A DNA stretch of 57,847 bases from Betaproteobacteria bacterium (GTDB taxonomy: Bacteria; Pseudomonadota; Gammaproteobacteria; Burkholderiales; SG8-39), in contig SCTY01000035.1 in assembly GCA_004297625.1 (NCBI GenBank), forward strand, positions 1-57,847, written 5' to 3'. Within the stretch, counting starts at the first letter, position 1. Each line of letters begins with the position of its first letter. Of this stretch, positions 1 to 10,348 are shown piece by piece. The notes beneath the pieces were generated by a model. The model made no database searches and was not told the DNA's origin. It was given only the letters and a program-made list of their open reading frames with translations. Both the position numbers and the translations under genes were made by a program.

Positions 1-27
1 AGCAGTAAAACGACAACAAGTAGGCTT

Positions 28-53
28 CCCGAAACCGTTTCGGGCGTCCTTTA
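28..53. terminator. possible intrinsic terminator at window start
   Basis: CCCGAAA and TTTCGGG form a 7-bp stem around a CCG loop, followed by a short, imperfect T-rich tail on the plus strand. It could end a gene lying left of the window. The weak U-tract keeps this tentative. Nothing else was recognised between the window start and the first gene. Confidence 0.4.
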
Positions 54-236
54 ACCCAAGACTCGCGCATGATCGACATCGATTGCATCGTCTCAGTCAC
101 TTGCGCAGAGCTTCCCTAGACAAGAAGCGTGCGCCTAGCGGCCTCGAGATCCCCGACCCTGGCGTGCCGGTAGAATCCGCGCTTGACGAGGGAAGCCATC
201 ATAGCGGAGCCGACGTACTGGGCGGAAAGCCAAGAA

Positions 237-1361
237 ATGCTAGAAAGTTCGGACGTGGCCGACTGCAGCGATCTTCGACCGCACGTCGAGCAACTGCGCA
301 AGCTCTCCTTCAAGGTGGGGACGTATCGGCCGCCGAGCGAGGGAGGCAGCGCCTCGCTTCTGCTCCGCGTGACGGAGAATTGCGCCTGGAACCGCTGCAC
401 GTTCTGCGAGATGTACAAGCAGCATCGGTTCGTCTACCGATCGGTGGAGGACATCAAGGCCGATATCGACGCGGTGCGGGCGATCTGCGCGGAGCTCGCG
501 GCCGCTTCGTCAAAGCTCGGGATGGAGGGGAAGGTGACGCGGGAGCTCGCCGCCGCCCTCATCGCGCAGGCCCCGGATCTCGTCGAGAACCCGGGCTTCG
601 CCACGGCTTTCAACTGGCTCTTGTCGGGAGGACGAACCGCTTTCCTGCAGGACGCCGACAGCATGATGCTGCCGCCGCAGGAGCTCGCTGTGGCGGTGGC
701 CTATCTGCGGCAAGCGCTGCCTTCCCTGGTGCGGGTAACGACGTACGCGCGCTCGAAAACGCTTGCTCGCAGGACGCCCGCGCATTTGCGCGCGATCCGT
801 GAGGCGGGGCTCGATCGCCTGCACATCGGGCTCGAGACCGGGGATGACGAGCTCCTCGCCCTCGTTCGCAAGGGCGTTACGAGCGACGAGCACATCGAGG
901 CCGGCCGCAAGGCAATCGCCGCGGGTTTCCAGGTATCGGCGTACTGGATGCCGGACCTCGGCGGTCGCGAGCGGCGGCGCCAGCATGCCGAAAACACCGC
1001 CCGCGTTCTCTCGGCGATCGATCCCCACTACATTCGCTCGCGGCCGCTCGTTCCCCGACCGGGCACGCCGATGTTCGATGAGGTACGCGAGCGCCGCTTT
1101 CTTCTCTCCTCGCCGCACGAGCGGCTGGAGGAGCTCGCCTGGACGATCGGCAGCCTCGAGGTGAGCTCGCGCGTGTGCTTCGATCACATGATGAACGCCT
1201 GGGTCGCCCGCCGCGGCGGGCTGCTCTTCCGGCAGGATTACGAGGGCTATCGCTTCCCGGAGGAGAAGGCCCTGGTCATGGAACGGATCCGGGAGGGACT
1301 CGCCGTCCCGGAATCGATGCACCGCGACGCGCGCAAGCTGATGCGCGTGCGCTCGCTTTGA
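237..1361 (+). CDS. radical SAM superfamily protein
   Basis: A radical S-adenosylmethionine enzyme of unknown substrate. An N-terminal cysteine cluster, CAWNRCTFC (C-x4-C-x2-C, about residue 45), would bind the [4Fe-4S] cluster. The aromatic residue before the last cysteine and the later LHIGLETGDDELL stretch are typical of the TIM-barrel core. The cluster spacing differs by one residue from the canonical C-x3-C-x2-C, as I recall for a subgroup of uncharacterised radical SAM proteins. I chose the ATG at 237 (374 aa); an in-frame TTG 54 bp upstream would give 392 aa. No cobalamin-binding or SPASM domain is obvious. The gene stands alone, with about 90 bp before the Rieske oxygenase gene. The family is solid; the reaction is unknown. 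Confidence 0.85.
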   Translation: MLESSDVADCSDLRPHVEQLRKLSFKVGTYRPPSEGGSASLLLRVTENCAWNRCTFCEMYKQHRFVYRSVEDIKADIDAVRAICAELAAASSKLGMEGKVTRELAAALIAQAPDLVENPGFATAFNWLLSGGRTAFLQDADSMMLPPQELAVAVAYLRQALPSLVRVTTYARSKTLARRTPAHLRAIREAGLDRLHIGLETGDDELLALVRKGVTSDEHIEAGRKAIAAGFQVSAYWMPDLGGRERRRQHAENTARVLSAIDPHYIRSRPLVPRPGTPMFDEVRERRFLLSSPHERLEELAWTIGSLEVSSRVCFDHMMNAWVARRGGLLFRQDYEGYRFPEEKALVMERIREGLAVPESMHRDARKLMRVRSL

Positions 1362-1454
1362 CCTGATCCCGGGGTCGCTCGCCCCCGGCGCCCGTGGCGT
1401 TCTATCGGTAAACTTCGCGGCCCTGCAGAGGATCTATCCGTTGAGGAGGCGGAA

Positions 1455-2623
1455 ATGACGACGTCCATCGATTCGAAACCCGAGCTTGATCGTATCGTCG
1501 AACAGGTCGATTTCGTGCACACCGGTCCGGGCACACCGGCCGGGCGCTACCTTCGCCGCAACTGGCAACCCATTTACCTCTCCGGGAAGCTCGCGAAGGG
1601 GACAGTCGTTCCGATTCGGATCCTTGGCGAGGAGCTGGCGCTCTACCGTGGTGAAAGCGGAAAGGTCCGCGTCGTAAGCAACGAGTGCCCGCATCGATTG
1701 ACTCGTTTGTCGACGGGCTGGGTCGAAGGGGACACCGTTCGCTGCCGGTATCACGGCTGGCGCTTCGACGAGTCCGGACGATGCGTCGAGCAACCCGCCG
1801 AGCCGAAGCCTTTCTGCGCCAAGGTGCCAAAGCTCGCCTCCTATCCCACGCAGGAAGCTCACGGCTTCGTTTTCGCTTATCTCGGCGAAGGCGAGGCCCC
1901 GGCCTTCCGCCCGCTGCCGGGTCTGGAAGACGGCGCCGGCGAGGGCTGGACGGTCTGTCCGTCGGTCGAAATGATCCCGTGCAACTACTTTCAGAGCGCG
2001 GAGAACATCATGGACGACGTCCATGTGAATTTTTCTCATCGGGATCACCTCGTGAACACCGCGGCGAGGCCGTACGTTCCCACCAAAACGTGGGCACGGG
2101 AAACATCATTCGGGCTCACGCAATTCCAGGAGCGCGGAGAGCACACCGATCGAATTCACTTCATCATGCCGAACCAGTGCTTCCTGGCCCACCCGCTGCG
2201 TTCGGGCCGGGACGACAAGCCGTTCTGGTTCAAGGCGCTCTTCTGGTACGTGCCTGTCGATGACGAGAGTCACCTCCACTTTCTCATCATGGTCTACCAC
2301 ACCAAGAGACGGGAGCGTCCCGAGGGCACTCCAGTCCACGAGGAGATCGAGGCGATCCTTTCCGGTCGAAAGAGCTGGGAAGACGTCGCAAGGCACCCAA
2401 ATATCATCCGCATCCAGGATGGGGTGTCGATCTGCGGACAAGGAAAGATCGTGGACCGTTCGAGGGAACGATTGGGTACTTCGGATGCGGCGGTGACCCT
2501 GCTTCGCAAGGTTTGGAAGCGAGAGCTGAGATTGCTTGCCGCCGGAGGACCCTTGGCGCAGTTCGGCACGCCGGACCCTGAAGCCCTTCGGCAAGAGGAA
2601 CTGGAGGCGATGGGGTTCAACGC

Positions 2624-2627
<4 letters not shown>
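1455..2627 (+). CDS. Rieske [2Fe-2S] aromatic-ring oxygenase, alpha-type subunit
   Basis: Terminal oxygenase component of the phthalate dioxygenase / vanillate O-demethylase type (390 aa, usual length). The N-terminal Rieske domain has C-P-H and C-R-Y-H ligand pairs about 17 residues apart (about residues 78-98). The catalytic domain has the mononuclear-iron motif N-x2-D-D-x-H-x4-H (about residues 182-195). A good ribosome-binding site (GAGGAGG) precedes the ATG. No reductase or ferredoxin partner is adjacent, so electrons must come from elsewhere. The last four bases overlap the end of the convergent AidB-like gene. The substrate cannot be told; demethylation or ring hydroxylation of an aromatic acid is the family norm. 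Confidence 0.88.
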
Positions 2628-4297
<1,670 letters not shown>

Positions 4298-4357
4298 TTT
4301 ACGGCTCGCCCATGTCTCAAATGCAAACCTACTACAGATCCGCGTTGGCGCTTTCAG

Positions 4358-4775
4358 TCAGGCCGCACGGGTCTGACTTCGGCGCGGCTCGGCATTATCG
4401 CCTTCCCGGAGCCGCGGCAGGCGTCGAATGGCCGCTCCCGCTTTGGCTTCGGCCAAACGCAAGTCGTACAGCTTTTGCAGGTTCAGCCAGAACTCCGGGC
4501 TGGTGCCAAAGAAATGCGCGAGCCTGAGGGCGCTGTCGCCGGTTATTGCCCGCTGACCGTTCAGAATTCCGGTAATCCTGCTGGTCCTGACCCTTGCGGT
4601 CACCCCTTAGGGCTTCGAACCGGTTTCCGGGAAGAACCGCGAGGTCCTTTAGTGACGCCGCTGCCTCGAGCTGACCCGAGCTTCATCTCGGCCTGCGGGA
4701 AAACCCCGAGAACGCCTTGACGTACCTTCCTGCCGCGAACTCGCGCGTGCGTTCGTCGCGAAAGCTCACGATCAT
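4358..4775 (-). pseudogene. decayed higBA toxin-antitoxin module
   Basis: Two remnants lie in order on the minus strand. From the ATG at 4775, MIVSFRDERTREFAAGRYVK matches the start of HigB/RelE-type toxins, then a frameshift brings a stop. The next frame continues with toxin-like LPGNRFEALRGDRKGQ. The toxin then breaks off and runs directly into the middle of a HigA-type Xre antitoxin (NGQRAITGDSALRLAHFFG, then PEFWLNLQKLYDLRLAE), which stays open to a stop at 4358. The toxin C-terminus and the antitoxin N-terminus, including the first helices of its HTH, are missing. One internal deletion plus one frameshift explains this. The 81-codon antitoxin tail is unlikely to be functional. Confidence 0.75.
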
Positions 4776-4918
4776 GGGCGCAGCATGGCAATCACTTAAT
4801 GAGTTACGTCAAGCGTAACGGCCGGAAGCGCACTCCGGTCAACGCGCAATCGGCCGGCGCCCCACTCAACGGCCATCTCCTGGAAACACGGCCCGCAAAT
4901 TGCTATTACGCCTTAGCG

Positions 4919-5266
4919 ATGACCAAGGAGCTTTCCACCGCGAAATTCATCGCCCTGCTCTCGCTGCGCGTCGACCTGGGGAAGCCGAGGCGGATTCCGG
5001 ACCCGCTGCCGAAGGCGAAGGAGATCGTGATCTCCGACTGGCCGCGGAAAAATGCCCAGCTCCTGCTGCGTCTGATGCGGGCGCTTGCCGGAAAGGACGA
5101 GGTCTTCTCGCTCAGGGACGTCGAAGGAATGAGCCATGAAACGCTGAGCCTGGCCCTCGCCTTGACGATGGCCGGGATCAACGGCCCCTACAGCAAAGGC
5201 CAGTGGCAAGCGTCAGCCCGGTCCACCGAGAAGGCGGTCGAAAGTCTTGGAAAGCGTCGTCGCTAA
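4919..5266 (+). CDS. hypothetical protein
   Basis: Not recognised. From the ATG chosen here (MTKELSTAKFIALL) it is 115 aa; the open frame runs 40 codons further upstream, but that part looks less protein-like. The sequence is basic and partly helical, with leucine-rich stretches (AQLLLRLMRALAG; SLALALTMAGING). No signal peptide, membrane segment or metal motif is visible. Its 3' end overlaps the convergent GIY-YIG gene by about 54 bp, which is unusual and slightly lowers confidence. Codon use is coherent in this frame. Confidence 0.5.
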   Translation: MTKELSTAKFIALLSLRVDLGKPRRIPDPLPKAKEIVISDWPRKNAQLLLRLMRALAGKDEVFSLRDVEGMSHETLSLALALTMAGINGPYSKGQWQASARSTEKAVESLGKRRR

Positions 5267-5530
5267 GAACCTTTCCAGCCCTCTTGTGCACCATTGCAGC
5301 TTGTCGGCGCGAGGGAGCTGTTTGAATGCGTACTCGGCGCGCAGGGCTTCGCTCTTGGTCGCCAGGGTCGCCTTCCCCAGGACACGTAGCGGCCGGTTCA
5401 GCCGGGTGAATATCGCGCCCGTGCCTTTGACGTGCGCCTCGAAGCGCGCGTCGACGTCCTTGGCAATGCCAGTGTAGAGCGCTCCGCCCTGGCATTCCAG
5501 GACATAGAGCCACCATGTCTCGGTGCCCAT
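5213..5530 (-). CDS. GIY-YIG nuclease superfamily protein (UPF0213/YhbQ type)
   Basis: A 105-aa single-domain protein. WWLYVLECQGGALYTGIAKD carries the paired-strand signature of the family (Y-V-L near residue 10, Y-T-G near residue 20), followed by a conserved arginine (DARFEAH) and the RLNRPLRVLG segment. Small stand-alone members (E. coli YhbQ) have nuclease activity in vitro, but their role in the cell is not settled. The gene overlaps the end of the convergent hypothetical gene. It lies 8 bp downstream of the lipoprotein gene on the same strand, so the two may be cotranscribed. Confidence 0.85.
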   Translation of the reverse strand: MGTETWWLYVLECQGGALYTGIAKDVDARFEAHVKGTGAIFTRLNRPLRVLGKATLATKSEALRAEYAFKQLPRADKLQWCTRGLERFLATTLSKTFDRLLGGPG

Positions 5531-5538
5531 TCCAGTAC

Positions 5539-6102
5539 TCAGTTCGATGACTTGTTGATCGACGACACCGTCGCGGCCTTGCCGTTTTCGTCGGTCGAAA
5601 AGTCGTAGCTGTCGTAAACGCCGCCAATTTTCAATGGCGGCGACTCGACTCTAAAAGTCATCGACTTCGCCCACGACGAGTAGGTCTCGAGTCCCTGCAA
5701 AAACTCGCCTTGGGTGCGGAAGGAGCCTTGCGGCGTCACCTGTTCGTCGGCCGGCCCGTTCATGTTGCAGTACACGCGAACGGAGAACCCGCCGGAGGTG
5801 CTCGCGTCACCGCTCCCATAGTGCACATCGAACACATGCCGCTTGCATTCCGCGCTGACGGGTTGTTTCTCGGGCAGGGTTGCGCCGGGAACGTTCTTGC
5901 CCCCTACTTTGACCAGGTAGTCGGCCAGGCCGGCTTCAAACACCTGCCGGATCGACATGCCCGGCCGGATCGCGTCGCGTGACGCCACGAATGATTGATA
6001 GTCGCTGCTTTCGCGCCCGCACGAACCAGTCGATAACACAAAAAGCGCGGCGAAGGGAACGATGACAAGGCGTCGGGTGCATTCCCTTGTCAGATGCCGC
6101 AT
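5539..6102 (-). CDS. putative lipoprotein
   Basis: A 187-aa secreted protein of unknown role. The N-terminus has arginines, a hydrophobic stretch (LVIVPFAALFVLS) and a lipobox-like STGSC at about residue 28, which suggests signal peptidase II cleavage and lipidation of that cysteine. The mature part contains two further cysteines (SAECKRH and RVYCNMN) that could form a disulfide, and a region shared with small periplasmic proteins (GMSIRQVFEAGLADYL). It is followed closely by the GIY-YIG gene. GC is a little lower than in neighbouring genes. No specific function can be assigned. Confidence 0.65.
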   Translation of the reverse strand: MRHLTRECTRRLVIVPFAALFVLSTGSCGRESSDYQSFVASRDAIRPGMSIRQVFEAGLADYLVKVGGKNVPGATLPEKQPVSAECKRHVFDVHYGSGDASTSGGFSVRVYCNMNGPADEQVTPQGSFRTQGEFLQGLETYSSWAKSMTFRVESPPLKIGGVYDSYDFSTDENGKAATVSSINKSSN

Positions 6103-6141
6103 GCCTAGCCTACTCGTCCCCGAAAATGCACGCAGCTGCGT

Positions 6142-6357
6142 TTAGGATACCTCGGACTCCTTTCCTTTCGATATCTTCTCCGAGACCTCACGTTCCCAAC
6201 TGCCAAGGTTCTGCCATATGCATGCACAGAGCGCGGCTTCCTGCGCCTTGGTAGGGTTCGACTTCTCCCCAAGCGTAAAGACGGGCAACGGTTCCTTGCA
6301 TCGAGCTTCGTGAGCCGCAACATTTGCCACTGTCATCCGAAAAAGATTAGTTGACAA
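6142..6357 (-). CDS. small hypothetical protein
   Basis: A 71-aa open frame with three cysteines (ARCKEP and CAC) and an aromatic, acidic C-terminal half (WQNLGSWEREVSEK). It precedes the lipoprotein gene on the same strand with a gap of about 40 bp. I see no recognised domain, no signal peptide and no strong ribosome-binding site, so this could be a chance frame or the remnant of a longer gene. The stretch from here to the FNR site at 6536 holds nothing I recognise. Confidence 0.35.
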   Translation of the reverse strand: MSTNLFRMTVANVAAHEARCKEPLPVFTLGEKSNPTKAQEAALCACIWQNLGSWEREVSEKISKGKESEVS

Positions 6358-6535
6358 CGTTGACGATCGTTTATCGGATCCGCAGACAAGCCGGTGCCCG
6401 CATTCGGTGTCTCGAGTGGATCCTGGACCGCTGCTTAGGGCGGTACCTCAGAAGGTTGCACATCGCGCAGGAGGATGACCGGCGGTATCCGGCTCCCTGG
6501 CTCCATCGAACCCGTTGTGCGCCGCCTTTGTACAT

Positions 6536-6583
6536 TTGACACATATCAAATCCAAAGCCACCCCCCGCCCCTAGCATGCGGGG
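6536..6583 (+). promoter_or_regulatory. FNR-type promoter, leaderless, for the cytochrome b operon
   Basis: TTGACacatATCAA (6536-6549) matches the FNR/ANR consensus TTGAT-N4-ATCAA at 9 of 10 defined positions. Its centre lies 41.5 bp upstream of the GTG at 6584. TAGCAT at 6572-6577 is a -10-like hexamer ending 6 bp before that GTG. Both distances put the transcription start at the start codon itself. No Shine-Dalgarno sequence is evident. Confidence 0.75.
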
Positions 6584-8515
6584 GTGATCCGACGTATTCA
6601 CCTGATCGGCCAATGGTTTTTCCTGAGGGTCGAGGCGCTCTTCAACCTCGCCTTCGGCGACAAGCTGAATCCGCTCTATTACCTGGGGCCGATCTCGTAT
6701 TTCCTCATCTGGCTGGTCGTGGCGAGCGGGCTGTACCTGTACGCCTTCTTCGAGACGAGCGTCGCCGGGGCGTATGAGTCGGTAACGGCGATCACGCAGG
6801 CGCAGCCGTGGGCCGGCGGGATCCTGCGCTCGATCCACCGCTACGCCTCCGACGGGGTGGTGATCACGATGGTGCTGCACCTGCTGCGCCACTGGACTTT
6901 CGACCGCTACCGCAGCTTCCGCTGGTTTTCCTGGGTGAGCGGCGTGCTGGTGCTGTGGCTGGTCTACACCTCCGGCATCAACGGCTACATGCTGCCCTGG
7001 GACCGCCTGTCGCAGTTCGTGGTCGTGGCCACCGCGGAATGGTTCGACTGGCTGCCGGTGTTCAACGGCGCGCTGGTGCGCAACTTCATCCTGCCGGAGA
7101 ACCTGAACGACCGCTTGTTCTCGCTGCTGTCGTTCATCCACATCGGCGTACCGCTTGCAGTACTGGCGGTGCTCTGGATCCATACGCAGCGCGTGCCGCA
7201 GGCGCGCACCGCGCCGCCGATGCCGATCGCCGTGACGCTGGTGGCCGCGCTGGTGGTGCTCGCGCTGGTCAAGCCGGCGGTAAGCCAGCCGCACGTCGAC
7301 CTCGCCGCCGCGGTGAGCGTGATCGACTTCGACTGGTTCTACCTCTCGACCTACGCGCTGCTGTACCGCTGGTCGCCGGGCGGGCTGTGGCTGCTCGTCG
7401 GCGGCGCAACCGCGCTCTTCGTGGTTCTGCCGTGGCTGCCGCCGAAGCGCAAAGCCGCGCAGCACTTCATGCTCGCGCGCCCGGACAACCGCATCGTCGC
7501 GGTGCGCTCGGGCGAGACCCTGCTCGACGCGGGGCTGCGCGAGGGGCTCGCGCTGCCCTTCGAGTGCCGCAACGGCGGCTGCGGAACGTGCAAGTGCACG
7601 CTCGCCTACGGCACGGTGGACTACGGCGCCTATCAGCACGACGTGCTCACCGATGCCGAGCGCGCCGAGGGCAAGGTGCTGACCTGCACCGCAACGGCGC
7701 TCAGCGACCTCGAGATCGAATACGTGCCCACGCGCACGCCGGGCAATATCCCGGTGAAGGTGTGGGACGCAAGCGTCGCGCGCATGGAGCGCCTCGCGCC
7801 CGACGTGATGCGCGTGATGCTCGAGCTCGCGGGCGGCGAGCGCATTTCCTTCTACGCCGGCCAGTACCTCAACGTGATTCTCGACGACGGCGCGAAGCGG
7901 AGCTTCTCCTTCGCCACGCCGCCGGACGGGGCGGGAGCCATCGAGCTGCACATCCGGCGCATCGAGGGCGGACGCTTCACGGGGCAGGTGTTCGAGCGCA
8001 TGAAGACCGGCGACCGCATCCGCTTCGAGGGCCCGCTCGGCTCGTTCTTCCTGCGCGAGGATTCCGACAAGCCGATCATCTTCGTCGCCGGCTCGACCGG
8101 CTTCGCGCCGGTGAAGAGCATGCTCGAGTACGCGTTCAGCCGCGGGATGAAGCGCAAGATGATGCTCTACTGGGGCGCGAAATCCTCGAAAGACCTCTAC
8201 CTCGCCGACCTGCCGCGCGAGTGGGAACGCGACCACGACAACTTCAAGTTCGTCCCGGTGCTCTCCGAGGCGGCGCCCGAGGACCATTGGGAGGGGCGCA
8301 CAGGCCTGGTGCACGAGGCGATCCTCGCCGACTTCCCGGACCTCGCCGCTTACCAGGTGTACGCGTGCGGATCCGCCGCGATGGTGGAGGCCGCCTACCC
8401 GGCGTTTAGCGCGCACGGGCTCAAGCAGGACGACTGCTTCTCCGACGTGTTCCGCCTCGCGCCGCGCATCCACGCCGCTGAAACGGAGCTCGTCAAGCTG
8501 GGAGGCCGGCCATGA
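6584..8515 (+). CDS. cytochrome b / [2Fe-2S] ferredoxin / FAD-NAD reductase fusion
   Basis: A 643-aa fusion of three redox modules. Residues 1-290 form a cytochrome b6-like membrane domain with two H-x13-H pairs (His85/His99 and His186/His200), enough for two b hemes. Residues 295-380 form a plant-type ferredoxin (C-x4-C-x2-C at about 327 and a later TCTA cysteine). Residues 385-630 form a ferredoxin-reductase-like domain with RSFSFA (FAD) and AGSTGFAP (NAD(P)) motifs. Inferred flow is NAD(P)H to FAD to 2Fe-2S to heme b, at the inner face of the cytoplasmic membrane. The GTG start is fixed by the FNR promoter spacing. It overlaps the next gene by 4 bp (ATGA). I know of no well-characterised enzyme with this layout. 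Confidence 0.85.
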   Translation: MIRRIHLIGQWFFLRVEALFNLAFGDKLNPLYYLGPISYFLIWLVVASGLYLYAFFETSVAGAYESVTAITQAQPWAGGILRSIHRYASDGVVITMVLHLLRHWTFDRYRSFRWFSWVSGVLVLWLVYTSGINGYMLPWDRLSQFVVVATAEWFDWLPVFNGALVRNFILPENLNDRLFSLLSFIHIGVPLAVLAVLWIHTQRVPQARTAPPMPIAVTLVAALVVLALVKPAVSQPHVDLAAAVSVIDFDWFYLSTYALLYRWSPGGLWLLVGGATALFVVLPWLPPKRKAAQHFMLARPDNRIVAVRSGETLLDAGLREGLALPFECRNGGCGTCKCTLAYGTVDYGAYQHDVLTDAERAEGKVLTCTATALSDLEIEYVPTRTPGNIPVKVWDASVARMERLAPDVMRVMLELAGGERISFYAGQYLNVILDDGAKRSFSFATPPDGAGAIELHIRRIEGGRFTGQVFERMKTGDRIRFEGPLGSFFLREDSDKPIIFVAGSTGFAPVKSMLEYAFSRGMKRKMMLYWGAKSSKDLYLADLPREWERDHDNFKFVPVLSEAAPEDHWEGRTGLVHEAILADFPDLAAYQVYACGSAAMVEAAYPAFSAHGLKQDDCFSDVFRLAPRIHAAETELVKLGGRP

Positions 8516-9015
8516 AGCAGGCGCTGCGCATCGCCGCTCAGCTCGTGCTCTATGTGCCGCTCATGGCGCTCATCGGCTATTTCTCGACCGCGCCGCGCTT
8601 CTCCGCGCTCCCCGAGGGCCAGGCGCTGGTGCGCCTGTCGTTCATCCATGCCGCAGAGCGCAAGCAGGAATGCCGCCGGCGCACGCCGGAGGAGCTCGCC
8701 AAGATGGCGCCCAACATGCGCGCGCCGCTCGACTGCCCGCGCGAGCGCGCCGCGCTGCTCGTCGAGCTCGAGATCGACGGCAAGACCGTTCTGCGCCGCG
8801 AGGTGCAGCCCTCGGGGCTCAAGCGCGACGGCAACGCGACCGTCTACCAGCGCGTGCCGCTGCCCGCCGGGCGGCACCGCATCGTGGCGCGGCTGCGCGA
8901 CCGCGCCGAAGGCGATTTCAACTACAGCAAGGAGGAGACGCTGGAGCTCGGACCCGGGCGCGCGCTCCTCATCGACTTCGTGGCCTCCAAGGGTGGCTTC
9001 GTCTTTCGTACTTGA
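8512..9015 (+). CDS. membrane-anchored hypothetical protein of the cytochrome b operon
   Basis: A 167-aa protein with one N-terminal membrane segment (about residues 7-25) and a mostly beta-type soluble part. It has two cysteines (QECRRR and LDCPRE) within about 25 residues, which might form a disulfide or bind a cofactor. The second half (VYQRVPLPAGRHRIVARLRDR) looks like a small beta-sandwich or chaperone fold. The ATG overlaps the stop of the fusion gene, implying translational coupling. Its position between two cytochrome b genes suggests an assembly or structural subunit; this is inference from context only. Confidence 0.65.
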   Translation: MKQALRIAAQLVLYVPLMALIGYFSTAPRFSALPEGQALVRLSFIHAAERKQECRRRTPEELAKMAPNMRAPLDCPRERAALLVELEIDGKTVLRREVQPSGLKRDGNATVYQRVPLPAGRHRIVARLRDRAEGDFNYSKEETLELGPGRALLIDFVASKGGFVFRT

Positions 9016-10348
9016 CAGAGAAATTGGGGACAGACCCTATTTCCGGAATCTCGGAAATAGGGTCTGTCCCCAATTTCTCGAGCCGCTGCGGCATCTGGGG
9101 GCGCTCGGCTACTGGCTTTTCTGGCTGCTCGCGGCGAGCGGCATCTACCTCTATATCCGCTTCGACACCTCGCTCACCGGCGCATACGACTCGATCGATC
9201 GGCTCGAGTGGTGGTTCGGCGGCATCCTGAGGAGCGTGCACCGCTACGCCGCCGACGCGTTCGTCGTCGTCGTTGCCGCGCACCTCGTGCGCGAGCTCCT
9301 CGCCGGCCGCTTCCGCGGCTTTCGCGCCTTTTCCTGGATCTCCGGCGTGCCGCTCGTCTGGCTGCTGTACGGCTCGGGCATCGTCGGCACCTGGCTGGTA
9401 TGGGACGCGCGCGCACAGTTCTCCTTCATCGCCACGCTCGAATGGATGCACATGCCGGTGTCGAGCGCCGAGCAGGCGTTCGATCGCCTGTTTTCGTTTT
9501 TCGTCTTCCTGCACCTCGGAGTGCCGCTGCTGCTGCTCGCCGGCATGTGGATCCACGTGCAGCGGCTCGGACGCCCGGCGACCGTCGCGCCGGGCGTGCA
9601 GGCATTGGGCATGACGCTTTCTTTACTGGTGATTTCATTGATAAAACCCGTTGCCTCGGCGGCGCGCTGGGATCCGCGGACGGTGCCCCAGGCGCTCGAC
9701 ATCGACTGGCTCATGCTGTTCGCGCACCCGTTGATGTACGCCACTTCGCCGGCGGCGCTGTGGGCGATGGCGCTCGGCCTGACCGCCCTACTCACGGTTT
9801 TGCCTTACCTCTCCAGGAAACCAAAATTAGTCGCTGCGCGTGTAGACCCCGCGAACTGCAACGGCTGCGGCCGCTGCGTCGCGGATTGTCCTTATGAGGC
9901 TGTTTCGGTTGTTTCAGGGAAAGCAATCGTGCTTGCCGAGCGTTGCGCCGCCTGCGGCATCTGCGCCGGCGCCTGCCCTTCGTCGACGCCGTTCCGCAGC
10001 GCGCGCGAGCTCGTCTCGGGAATCGACCTGCCCGATCTCACGGTGCACGGCCTGAGACGGCGCCTGCGCGGCGCGCTGCCGGCGCCCGAAGTGGTGTTCC
10101 GCTGCGAGCAGGCGAGCGGCCCGGGCATCGGCGTGCGCTGCATCGCCATGCTGCCGCCCTCGTTCGTGGAATACGCGCTGCGCAACGGCGCGCGCAGCGT
10201 CAAAGCCGTCGGCTGCGGCGCCGAGTGCGCCTATCGCCTCGGCCTCGCGCTCGCCGACGAGCGCTTTTCGCGCCGGCGCGACCCGAAGCTGCGGCCGACC
10301 GTGAGGGTCAAGAGGAAAGACAATGAGTACTCCTTCGCTTTACGCTGA
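8993..10348 (+). CDS. second cytochrome b fused to 2x[4Fe-4S] ferredoxin and MvhD-like domain
   Basis: Membrane redox protein. The cytochrome b domain again has two H-x13-H pairs (about His83/His97 and His174/His188 from the start used here). It is followed by a bacterial ferredoxin with two C-x2-C-x2-C-x3-C-type clusters (CNGCGRC at about 289 and CAACGIC about 30 residues later). The C-terminal 100 residues (VRCIAMLPPSFVEYAL, VKAVGCGAEC) resemble the MvhD/hydrogenase delta-subunit domain that handles electrons near heterodisulfide reductases. The true start is uncertain. The nearest conventional in-frame start is the GTG at 8993, inside the previous gene. Using it, about 20 residues come from the palindromic repeat, just where cytochrome b 1 has its amphipathic N-terminus. 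From LEPLRHLG onward it aligns well with cytochrome b 1. Confidence 0.75.
   Translation: MASSFVLDREIGDRPYFRNLGNRVCPQFLEPLRHLGALGYWLFWLLAASGIYLYIRFDTSLTGAYDSIDRLEWWFGGILRSVHRYAADAFVVVVAAHLVRELLAGRFRGFRAFSWISGVPLVWLLYGSGIVGTWLVWDARAQFSFIATLEWMHMPVSSAEQAFDRLFSFFVFLHLGVPLLLLAGMWIHVQRLGRPATVAPGVQALGMTLSLLVISLIKPVASAARWDPRTVPQALDIDWLMLFAHPLMYATSPAALWAMALGLTALLTVLPYLSRKPKLVAARVDPANCNGCGRCVADCPYEAVSVVSGKAIVLAERCAACGICAGACPSSTPFRSARELVSGIDLPDLTVHGLRRRLRGALPAPEVVFRCEQASGPGIGVRCIAMLPPSFVEYALRNGARSVKAVGCGAECAYRLGLALADERFSRRRDPKLRPTVRVKRKDNEYSFALR
9020..9077. repeat. GGGACAGACC-family palindromic repeat (copy 1), inside a coding region
   Basis: Two 26-bp perfect arms (9020-9045 and 9052-9077) with a 6-nt loop contain the family core GGGGACAGACCC. 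The copy sits at the junction of two operon genes. It has no stop codon in the frame of the downstream cytochrome b, so it may be translated. Related copies are at 10351, 13609, 29613 and 42683. Confidence 0.9.

Noticed and set aside
45..236. Open frames before the radical SAM gene
   Set aside because: Overlapping frames on both strands lack motifs and start inside or across the real gene.
6371..8473. A 700-codon minus-strand frame opposite the first cytochrome b fusion
   Set aside because: Low-complexity charged composition with no domains; the plus strand has three recognisable redox domains.
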